Source of the DNA: Lentimicrobiaceae bacterium
Lineage (GTDB): Bacteria; Bacteroidota; Bacteroidia; Bacteroidales; WCHB1-69
Length of the DNA: 15,869 nucleotides
Assembly: GCA_009787485.1 (NCBI GenBank)
Contig: WQWP01000049.1
Span: 1-15,869 of the forward strand
Direction: 5' to 3'
Of the stretch, positions 1 through 5,671 are shown one piece after another. The notes beneath the pieces are model-generated. The model saw nothing but the letters and a program-made list of their open reading frames with translations. It searched no databases and was not told where the DNA came from. Position 1 is the first letter of the stretch, and each line of letters begins with the position of its first letter. Made by a program: the position numbers and the translations under genes.

Positions 1-453
1 ACTTTTGGTGGCGCAGGTATTTTTGTTAACGGAATTCGTTTTAACAAAACTCAGGATATGATCGGTATCGGAATTGGCTATGAGGCAGATTTTCGCTCAT
101 CGCAGAGTATTCCGATCTTTTTCAATTATCGTCATTATTTCCCGGGAAGGGGAAAGAAAAACCTTCAACCACTTGTAAACATTGGACTTGGTATGAGAAT
201 TAGTTTTTGGGAAAAATGGACTTATTGGACTGAACCATGCGATAATGAAAATTGTCGTTATTATGGTTATTATTATGAACATTATGAACATTGGTTTAGT
301 TCTTCAGTACAAAGAGTTACGCCGGGGCTATATGTTACCATGGCTGCAGGTTTTAAAGTAAAAGCATTGTCTTTTACTTCGGGCTTTTTCATGAAATCAT
401 GGAATAATGAGTATTTTGGTGGGATAGAAGCAAAAGTAGGATTTACTTTCTAA
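1..453 (+). CDS. Outer-membrane beta-barrel protein, C-terminal part (5' end outside window)
   Basis: The reading frame is open from base 1 to the TAA at 451-453, so about 150 C-terminal codons are visible and the start lies upstream of the window; the ATG at 58 is internal. The sequence alternates polar and hydrophobic/aromatic residues in short stretches separated by polar turns, and it ends in Gly-Phe-Thr-Phe. A terminal aromatic residue after a beta strand is typical of outer-membrane barrels. One loop is very rich in tyrosine and contains two cysteines (NCRYYGYYYEHYEHW). It is probably a small eight-strand-type porin or surface protein. The specific family and ligand cannot be told. This is the only plus-strand gene in the window, and its stop overlaps the stop of mscL. 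Confidence 0.7.
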   Translation, partial: TFGGAGIFVNGIRFNKTQDMIGIGIGYEADFRSSQSIPIFFNYRHYFPGRGKKNLQPLVNIGLGMRISFWEKWTYWTEPCDNENCRYYGYYYEHYEHWFSSSVQRVTPGLYVTMAAGFKVKALSFTSGFFMKSWNNEYFGGIEAKVGFTF

Positions 454-875
454 TTTTTCTCCTTTAATAAATCCCTGATTTCGGTAAGCAATTGCTCTTC
501 TTTTGTAGGCGCCGGAGGTGTTGCAGCAGCAGGTTCTTCGGCTTTTTTACTGCTAATACGGTTAATTGTTCTGATCATCAGGAATATGACAAAAGCCACC
601 ACAGTAAAATCGAACACGGTTTGAATAAAACTACCCAACTTTAGTACAACAGCCGGAACTACCTGCCCGGCAGCATCCACACTTGCCGCTTTTAGCGTAA
701 TGGCAATATCGGTAAAGTTAACCCCACCGATAAGCACGCCAATAGGCGGCATAATAACATCGGAAACCAACGATGACACAATCTTTCCAAAAGCGCCACC
801 AATAATAACGCCAACTGCGAGGTCTATCACATTGCCCCGCATAGCAAAATTTTTAAATTCTTGAATAAAACCCAT
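450..875 (-). CDS. mscL: Large-conductance mechanosensitive channel MscL
   Basis: This is an inner-membrane homopentameric channel that opens under membrane tension to release solutes during hypo-osmotic shock. The 141-residue length is normal for the family. The N-terminal amphipathic helix (MGFIQEFKNFAMRGNV) leads into TM1 at about residues 16-44, with the glycine-rich pore-lining segment VGVIIGGAFGKIVSSLV. A periplasmic loop follows, then TM2 at about residues 80-104. An Ala/Pro-rich linker precedes a C-terminal charged helix that ends in EIRDLLKEKN. The ATG at 873-875 gives the canonical N terminus. The TAG stop overlaps the TAA of the convergent barrel-protein gene. There is no G+C-rich terminator hairpin between them. 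Confidence 0.95.
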   Translation of the reverse strand: MGFIQEFKNFAMRGNVIDLAVGVIIGGAFGKIVSSLVSDVIMPPIGVLIGGVNFTDIAITLKAASVDAAGQVVPAVVLKLGSFIQTVFDFTVVAFVIFLMIRTINRISSKKAEEPAAATPPAPTKEEQLLTEIRDLLKEKN

Positions 876-892
876 AATCGTAATTATTTTTG

Positions 893-916
893 TTAATCAT
901 ATTAATCATATTAATC
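893..916. repeat. Short tandem repeat, 9-bp unit TTAATCATA (2.7 copies)
   Basis: Two exact copies and a partial third copy of TTAATCATA lie between mscL and dusB. The repeat runs over the dusB stop codon, so it supplies the last codons (Arg-Leu-Ile-stop) of that gene. It looks like replication slippage and no function is apparent. Confidence 0.6.
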
Positions 917-1883
917 TTGTAAAATCCTGGTTCAAGACAACTTCAACTTCCTCTAACGTAGTCGCTTTCATTAATTCCAACCGTATTTTTTTAAAGCCGG
1001 GCACGCCTTTAAAATATCCGGCATAATGCCTTCGGATTTCGAGGCAGGCTTTCTTTTCTCCTACTAAGGGAATCGTGTTTCTAATATGTTGTAATAAAAT
1101 ATTGATCCGTTCTACTAAGGGAGGAGAGGTGTAGATATTGTTTTCAAATGTGCATTTTATTTCTTTGAAAATCCAGGGATTTCCAATGGCGGCGCGTCCA
1201 ACCATGAGCGCATCCACACCATATCTTTGTTTAAACAAAACCGCCTTTTCTCCGGAACTGATATCGCCGTTTCCAATGACCGGAATTTTCATGCGAGGGT
1301 TGTTTTTTACGGCTCCAATCAACGTCCAGTCTGCCACTCCCGAATAGAGTTGCGACCGCGTTCTTCCATGAATGGTAATGGCTTGAATCCCGACATCTTG
1401 TAATTGTTCTGCTACAGAAACAATTGGCCGGTCGGTCATATCCCATCCCAAGCGTGTTTTCACTGAAACAGGAAGTTTCACGGCATCTACTACTGCTTTG
1501 GTGCAAGCTACCATTTTCGGAATGTCTCTTAAAATGGCGGCTCCGGCGCCTTTTGCCACCACTTTTTTTACCGGACAACCCCAATTAATATCTATAAAAT
1601 CGGGATGTTGCGTTTCGGCAACTTGTGCGGCTTTTACTAATGAGGTTTCGTCATGCCCAAAGATTTGAATTCCAAAAGGTCGCTCCGATTCGTTGAAAGC
1701 CATTTTATCGAAACTTTTTTGCACATCGCGAATCAATGCTTCGGAAGAAACAAATTCTGAGACTAACACATCGGCGCCCATAGCTTTACAAATGCGCCGG
1801 AAGGCAGCATTGGTAATTTCTTCCATGGGCGCTAAAAAAAGAGCGTTAGCGTTAGCCTCTAAATAGTTCGCGAAAAAATTCAT
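906..1883 (-). CDS. dusB: tRNA-dihydrouridine synthase, DusB-type
   Basis: This FMN-dependent enzyme reduces specific uridines in the tRNA D-loop to dihydrouridine. The protein has 325 residues, a normal length. The TIM-barrel start LAPMEEITNAAFRRIC binds the flavin phosphate region. The catalytic cysteine is Cys103 in DINWGCPVKKV. Flavin- and substrate-binding motifs follow: KTRLGWD (from Lys142), IHGRTRSQLY (from His172) and PVIGNGDI. The C terminus has the helical tRNA-binding domain. The ATG overlaps the rpiB stop as ATGA, so the two genes are likely translationally coupled. Bacteroidota usually carry this gene as their DusB homologue. Which uridine it modifies is not settled by sequence alone. 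Confidence 0.92.
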   Translation of the reverse strand: MNFFANYLEANANALFLAPMEEITNAAFRRICKAMGADVLVSEFVSSEALIRDVQKSFDKMAFNESERPFGIQIFGHDETSLVKAAQVAETQHPDFIDINWGCPVKKVVAKGAGAAILRDIPKMVACTKAVVDAVKLPVSVKTRLGWDMTDRPIVSVAEQLQDVGIQAITIHGRTRSQLYSGVADWTLIGAVKNNPRMKIPVIGNGDISSGEKAVLFKQRYGVDALMVGRAAIGNPWIFKEIKCTFENNIYTSPPLVERINILLQHIRNTIPLVGEKKACLEIRRHYAGYFKGVPGFKKIRLELMKATTLEEVEVVLNQDFTRLI

Positions 1884-2305
1884 GGCAGATTAATCTTTTC
1901 CACTCGTTTCGCATGACGTCCGCCTTCAAAAGGGGTTTCAAAAAAAGCGGTAATTATTTCAATAGCTTCTGTTTGCGAAATAAAGCGTGCGGGAAGTACC
2001 AAAATATTGGCATCATTATGACTACGCGCTAAGCAAGCAATTTCTTTGCTCCAGCACAATGCCGCTCTTACATTGGGATGCTTATTCGCTGCCATTTGCA
2101 TACCGTTTCCCGAGCCACACAACAAAACTCCCTTCTCTGCAGGGCGTTCCGAAATATAAGCTGCCAACGGATGTGCAAAATCAGGATAATCTATGCTTTC
2201 TAATGAGTAACAACCTCCGTCTTCCCAATTGAAACCGGCAAGGTTGGAAATGATGAATTGCTTGAGGTCGAAGCCGGCGTGGTCGGATGCGATTTTTATG
2301 TTCAT
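1880..2305 (-). CDS. rpiB: Ribose-5-phosphate isomerase B
   Basis: It interconverts ribose 5-phosphate and ribulose 5-phosphate in the non-oxidative pentose phosphate pathway, in the cytoplasm. The protein has 141 residues, typical of RpiB/LacAB enzymes. The N-terminal SDHAGFDLK motif provides Asp8 and His9. The catalytic cysteine is Cys63 in the loop CGSGNGMQMAANK. The conserved RSHNDANILVLPAR motif (His97) and a C-terminal GGRHAKRVEKI stretch follow. The start ATG at 2303-2305 lies directly beside GATTTAA heptad repeats. The TGA stop overlaps the dusB start by four bases, so rpiB and dusB form a coupled pair. Confidence 0.95.
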   Translation of the reverse strand: MNIKIASDHAGFDLKQFIISNLAGFNWEDGGCYSLESIDYPDFAHPLAAYISERPAEKGVLLCGSGNGMQMAANKHPNVRAALCWSKEIACLARSHNDANILVLPARFISQTEAIEIITAFFETPFEGGRHAKRVEKINLP

Positions 2306-2343
2306 GATTTAAGATTTAAAAAATTAAAAATTTAAGGATTTAA
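2306..2343. repeat. GATTTAA heptad repeat block, left edge of the accessory patch
   Basis: GATTTAA occurs at 2306, 2313 and 2337 with A/T-only sequence between, filling the gap between rpiB and the nuclease gene and running over the nuclease stop codon. The same heptad appears in reverse complement (TTAAATC) at 4694-4723, at the other edge of the patch. Confidence 0.6.
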
Positions 2344-3551
2344 GGGGTAGCGGGTATTTCTTCATTGTTTTTGATTTCATTCTTGATGAAAGATTCCAAT
2401 AATTTTCTATCGGGTAGTTTAAGCAAGTATTGCGATACAAACATTTGATTATCAATCCCTGTAGTGGCATATCTTGCTAATGCCTCTTTTTTATTACCAC
2501 AAAGAATTAGTCCGATAGGAGGATTGTCGCCCTCGCTCATTTCATTTTCTTTGTAATAATTCAAATACACATTCATTTGTCCGGCATCGGCGTGGTCAAA
2601 TTTCCCAATTTTCAAGTCAATCAGAATATGACTTTTTAGAACACGGTGATAAAAAACCAAATCAATGCGATAATGCTCATTGTCGAAAGTTATTCGTTTT
2701 TGTCGTGCTTCAAAGCAAAACCCTGTGCCGAGTTCTATCAGAAATTTTTGCAAATGATTCAAAATTGCCGTTTCTAAATCCGTTTCGCTGTATTCCGATT
2801 TTTCTTCTAAATTAAGAAATTCCAACACGACCGGATTTCGCATTATTTCGCTTGTTGATGTTGGTTTCAGATTTTTTATTTTCTTGATAATCGCCTCTTT
2901 GTTAGTTGATAAAGTAGTTCGCAGAGCCAAAGAAGTATCAATTGCTCTTGCCAGCTCTCGCACGCTCCAATTGTTTTTGATAGCTTCCACTTCGTAGAAA
3001 AGGCGTTGCAGGTTGTCTTCTACGCGAATAAGTTCGATGAAATGTGTAAACGAAAGACGAGAAAGTAACTGATAAGAAGATAAAGGGTAATTGTCCTTTT
3101 CCAATTCGGCGGTCAGTGATTGCCGAATTGCTATTTCTTGACAATCAGACTGTTGGAATTTGGGGGTCACTGACCCCCAAATTGGGTTTTTACTATTTGT
3201 CAATAAAACATTATGCTCAAAAGCCAATTTTTCAAATTCGCCAAACACTGCCTGGCGAATTTGTGGATAAAGATTATAAAATGTTCTACAAGCACGCAAT
3301 GTTCTCGAATCTAAACCTTTAATTCCTTTTTCTCGAATCTGTTTTGCCATTTCATTAAGCAAATTTGCCCCATACTGCGCCCTATCTTTTCCATTCTGTT
3401 CATACTCAACAATATAATGACCGACCAGCCAATTACGTGCAGTCAAATTAAAATTTACGGCTTTAACCGCATTTTCTTGCAATAAGCAATGTGTGTGATA
3501 AACACTGTTTATCAATTTTTCAAAATCGTTGTTGTTTTGTGTGAGATTCAT
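2340..3551 (-). CDS. YhcG/DUF1016-family PDDEXK nuclease
   Basis: This matches the two-domain YhcG architecture: a helical N-terminal domain (about residues 1-95, with ARNWLVGHYIVEYEQNG) and a C-terminal PDDEXK nuclease-like domain (about residues 165-390). The nuclease core is visible as Asp297 in HYRIDLVFYHR and Asp312-x-Lys314 in ILIDLKIGKF, followed by AGQMNVYL. Asp replaces the more usual Glu of the E-x-K pair, which is acceptable for the fold. The segment between the domains (residues about 97-150) is expanded. It is built around three DNA palindromes, and two encode related peptides (QIRQAVFGEFE and AIRQSLTAELE). Length (403) is slightly above the roughly 375 of E. coli YhcG. The biological role of the family is unclear; a role in DNA repair or defence is only a guess. 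Its gene is often found in variable regions. Confidence 0.88.
   Translation of the reverse strand: MNLTQNNNDFEKLINSVYHTHCLLQENAVKAVNFNLTARNWLVGHYIVEYEQNGKDRAQYGANLLNEMAKQIREKGIKGLDSRTLRACRTFYNLYPQIRQAVFGEFEKLAFEHNVLLTNSKNPIWGSVTPKFQQSDCQEIAIRQSLTAELEKDNYPLSSYQLLSRLSFTHFIELIRVEDNLQRLFYEVEAIKNNWSVRELARAIDTSLALRTTLSTNKEAIIKKIKNLKPTSTSEIMRNPVVLEFLNLEEKSEYSETDLETAILNHLQKFLIELGTGFCFEARQKRITFDNEHYRIDLVFYHRVLKSHILIDLKIGKFDHADAGQMNVYLNYYKENEMSEGDNPPIGLILCGNKKEALARYATTGIDNQMFVSQYLLKLPDRKLLESFIKNEIKNNEEIPATP
3102..3130. repeat. In-frame hairpin, copy B, within the nuclease gene
   Basis: The inverted repeat has 9-bp perfect arms CAATTCGGC/GCCGAATTG and an 11-nt loop. It is read in frame as residues 141-150 of the nuclease. 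It resembles the hairpin at 3233-3263 in arms, loop length and peptide. Confidence 0.7.
3160..3180. repeat. Near-perfect palindrome within the nuclease gene
   Basis: It has 10-bp perfect arms TTGGGGGTCA/TGACCCCCAA around one central base. It is GC-rich in an AT-rich gene and encodes residues 125-131 (WGSVTPK). It lies between the two related hairpins and shares the CAGTG core of their loops. Confidence 0.7.
3233..3263. repeat. In-frame hairpin, copy A, within the nuclease gene
   Basis: It has 10-bp perfect arms CAAATTCGCC/GGCGAATTTG and an 11-nt loop. It is read in frame as residues 97-106 of the nuclease and is the related partner of the hairpin at 3102-3130. Confidence 0.7.
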
Positions 3552-3650
3552 ATTATTTTTATTTTGTTATTATGTCCGTGTTGCGAAATTATTTGATAAC
3601 GCGAAAGTAAATTATTTTTGGTAATATAAAAAATATTTTGTGCGTTGTTT

Positions 3651-4304
3651 TTATCTCAAATATCCGAATTCTTTCAATTTATTTATGTTGTCAATTTTAT
3701 AACTGGCGCAATCCTTTATCACATACAGGTCATCACTTACCTTTGTGATATATTGATACATGTGGTCTGTCAGAATAAAACCTTTTTTATCTTTTTCCTG
3801 CTTCAGTATTTCCATGAAAATTTCCACATTTTTAGGTGACAAATGAGAAAATGGTTCATCTAAAAGACAAAATTTGGCATTACTTTTTAAAATCAAGTAT
3901 GTCTCAATAACTCTAATGTTTCCTCCTGAAAGCTCTTTGATTTTGAAATGTGGCCACGTCTTAAATTCATTGAATAAGTCACAAAATTCAGCAAAATTTA
4001 CATTGAAATATTTGAATGCTTGAATAACTTTTATATGTTTGGGTAAACTGTTAAACTGAGGCAACATTCTTATGTCATCAGGATTTCTACTATCTTTCAA
4101 TAGTACGTTGCCATTTATTCTAACCGATTTCTCATACGCTGAAATTTCCCCAAAAATCAACTTCAATAAACACGATTTTCCACAACCATTTCGTCCAAGA
4201 ATTCCTGTAATTTTTCCGGTTTTTGATGATATATATATGCTGTTTAGAATAGTTCTATCACCAAACTTTAGTTGAACACTATCTATCTCAAGTAAATTTT
4301 CCAT
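3651..4304 (-). CDS. ABC transporter ATP-binding protein (orphan type)
   Basis: This is a single nucleotide-binding domain of 217 residues that would power a membrane transport partner. All core motifs are present: Walker A GRNGCGKS (residues 37-44), Q-loop near Gln83 (LPQF), signature LSGGN (125-129), Walker B FCLLDE (145-150) and H-loop His181 in LTDH. The ATG at 4302-4304 lies inside the end of the upstream membrane-protein gene (17-bp overlap), which indicates translational coupling. No full-size permease or substrate-binding protein is nearby. The substrate is unknown. Base composition is more AT-rich than the neighbouring core genes, consistent with acquisition. Confidence 0.88.
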   Translation of the reverse strand: MENLLEIDSVQLKFGDRTILNSIYISSKTGKITGILGRNGCGKSCLLKLIFGEISAYEKSVRINGNVLLKDSRNPDDIRMLPQFNSLPKHIKVIQAFKYFNVNFAEFCDLFNEFKTWPHFKIKELSGGNIRVIETYLILKSNAKFCLLDEPFSHLSPKNVEIFMEILKQEKDKKGFILTDHMYQYITKVSDDLYVIKDCASYKIDNINKLKEFGYLR

Positions 4305-4608
4305 GTAAGTTTAGTCCTATTATTATAACAACAAAATAAATTATCAAATCAAAAGAGATAGAGAATATCCATAGCACTTTTTTGCCGACACCCAAATTTT
4401 TATAGAAATAGAACTCTTTTGATTTATACTCCTTTATGTAGTAAAAAATTAAGGCAAGAGTTATGATTTTAAACCAAAAAAGAGGCGCATACACAGAAAC
4501 CCCATACTTGATAAAAAAATATGCACATACAAAGGAAATCAAAATTGAGGCAAAACAAAATGATTTGTAAAATTCTAAATACAACTTTATGTTTTTCTTC
4601 GTAATCAT
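4288..4608 (-). CDS. Small membrane protein coupled to the ABC ATPase
   Basis: I do not recognise a named family. With the ATG at 4606-4608 the protein has 106 residues, starting MITKKNIKLYLEFYKSF. It has about three hydrophobic helices: FASILISFVCAYFFI, PLFWFKIITLALIFYYI and LWIFSISFDLIIYFVVIIIGL. Charged Lys/Glu-rich loops separate them. ATGs at 4635 and 4683 are in frame, but the extra residues (VVKKCRLCRFKRYTN) look like translated spacer, so I chose the inner start. The stop lies 17 bp inside the ATPase gene. The likeliest reading is that this is the membrane partner of the ATPase, although it is short for a permease. This is an inference from overlap and topology only. Confidence 0.65.
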   Translation of the reverse strand: MITKKNIKLYLEFYKSFCFASILISFVCAYFFIKYGVSVYAPLFWFKIITLALIFYYIKEYKSKEFYFYKNLGVGKKVLWIFSISFDLIIYFVVIIIGLNLHGKFT

Positions 4609-4693
4609 TGTCAAGTTCGATTTTTTGCCCGCCATATTCGTATAACGCTTAAATCTACATAACCTACATTTTTTCACCACCACCCCACCAACT

Positions 4694-4723
4694 TTAAATC
4701 CTTAAATCTTAAATCTTTAAATC
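4694..4723. repeat. TTAAATC heptad repeat block, right edge of the accessory patch
   Basis: TTAAATC occurs at 4694, 4702, 4709 and 4717, in the gap between the small membrane-protein gene and the end of pheT. It is the reverse complement of the GATTTAA unit at 2306-2343, so the two blocks face each other around the accessory genes. Confidence 0.6.
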
Positions 4724-4729
4724 ATTTTT

Positions 4730-5647
4730 TCACCTCAACGTTGCCCCACACTCCTTCCCAAACACCCCCACCAACTTATCCATAATCTTATTAATCTCCT
4801 CCTCAGTCATCGTTTTGTCAGGATGTTGTAAGACAAAGTTTAAAGCGTACTGTTTTTTACCTGTCGGAAGTTTATCTCCTTCGTAAACATCAAATAATGA
4901 GATTTTTTTGATGTGTCGGGAGCCAAATTGTGTGGCCACTTTCTCCAATTGTTGGTACGTTACATTTTTATCTACCACCAATGCCAAATCTCTTTTTACA
5001 GCAGGCGTAACAGCGATAGGAGTATATAAAGTTTTGCTTTTTAAATATTCTGTAAACAATTGAACAACATCTATTTCAGCATAAAAAACAGGCTTCCTGA
5101 TGTCGAAATGTTTTAATATTTTGGGATGAACTTGGGCTATTTTGGCGATAAGTTGTTCATTATTCGTATAAAACAACGCATCAATGAAAGTCGTTTCATT
5201 TTCATTTGCCTGTAGAGACGCATAATTATGCGTCTCTACCCCGCATTTATGGAATACATTCTCCACATAATTTTTCAAAAAGAAAAAATCCAATTCCTTA
5301 GGCTGTTCCATCCAGTTTTCCTCATGCGTTTTTCCGGTTACAAACAAAGAGAGTATTTCTTTTTCGGCGTAACGTTGAAGCACATCTGTAGCCTCTTTGT
5401 TAACAAGATGATAGGTCTTCCCAAACTCAAAAAGTTTAAGATTGTTATTTTTATTATTAAGGTTTCGAGCAATAGTTTCTAAACCTGAAAAAAGCAGGGT
5501 TTGGCGCATCGCATTCAGTTCGCTGCTTAGCGGGTTTACTAAATCAATACGCTCATTCTCATCAATATAATTAAAAATTGAAGCATACTCTCCTTTGGAG
5601 AGAGAGTTGTTCATCATTTCAAAAAAACCATTGTCTGCTAAATACAT
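4730..5647 (-). CDS. pheT: Phenylalanine-tRNA ligase beta subunit, C-terminal part (pheT split by a stop)
   Basis: These 305 residues are the second part of PheT. They hold the catalytic-like core (from about residue 1; LADNGFFEMMNNSLSK, then RQTLLFSGLETIARN) and the C-terminal anticodon-binding FDX-ACB domain (from about residue 210; AVKRDLALVVD to the end). The frame is the same as the upstream part: TAA at 5669-5671 is followed by seven sense codons (KLQKTIS) and then this ATG. The KLQ...LADNGF stretch matches normal PheT sequence across the join, so nothing is missing except one codon. The part is intact to its own TGA. It carries an inserted 28-bp palindrome read as VETHNYASL (residues 137-145). 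If translated separately it needs reinitiation at 5647; otherwise readthrough, a null allele or a sequencing error applies. Confidence 0.88.
   Translation of the reverse strand: MYLADNGFFEMMNNSLSKGEYASIFNYIDENERIDLVNPLSSELNAMRQTLLFSGLETIARNLNNKNNNLKLFEFGKTYHLVNKEATDVLQRYAEKEILSLFVTGKTHEENWMEQPKELDFFFLKNYVENVFHKCGVETHNYASLQANENETTFIDALFYTNNEQLIAKIAQVHPKILKHFDIRKPVFYAEIDVVQLFTEYLKSKTLYTPIAVTPAVKRDLALVVDKNVTYQQLEKVATQFGSRHIKKISLFDVYEGDKLPTGKKQYALNFVLQHPDKTMTEEEINKIMDKLVGVFGKECGATLR
5212..5239. repeat. Perfect 28-bp palindrome read in frame inside pheT
   Basis: The half-site GTAGAGACGCATAA is followed directly by its exact reverse complement, with no loop. The flanking sequence does not share the symmetry. 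It adds nine codons plus one base, read as VETHNYASL, to a loop of PheT. From memory, similar GTAGAGACGC palindromes are dispersed in many Bacteroidota and cyanobacterial genomes. Confidence 0.85.
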
Positions 5648-5668
5648 AGAGATTGTTTTTTGCAGTTT

Positions 5669-5671
5669 TTA
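5669..5671 (-). other. In-frame TAA interrupting pheT
   Basis: The codon series on the minus strand is Phe, TAA, Lys, Leu, Gln, Lys, and the downstream frame is unchanged. A single substitution from AAA, GAA or CAA would produce it. It falls in the linker between B5 and the catalytic-like core. Other genes here (yhcG-like, pdxA, lpxC) end with TAA, so TAA is a normal stop in this genome. Confidence 0.9.

Noticed and set aside
4609..4683. A longer N terminus for the small membrane protein starting at 4683
   Set aside because: The added residues are basic, cysteine-containing and unlike a membrane-protein start. The ATG at 4608 gives a Lys-rich N terminus followed directly by a hydrophobic helix. 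The longer form remains possible.
5669..5671. Reassignment of UAA to an amino acid
   Set aside because: TAA ends several other genes at sensible family lengths (nuclease, ABC ATPase, pdxA, lpxC).
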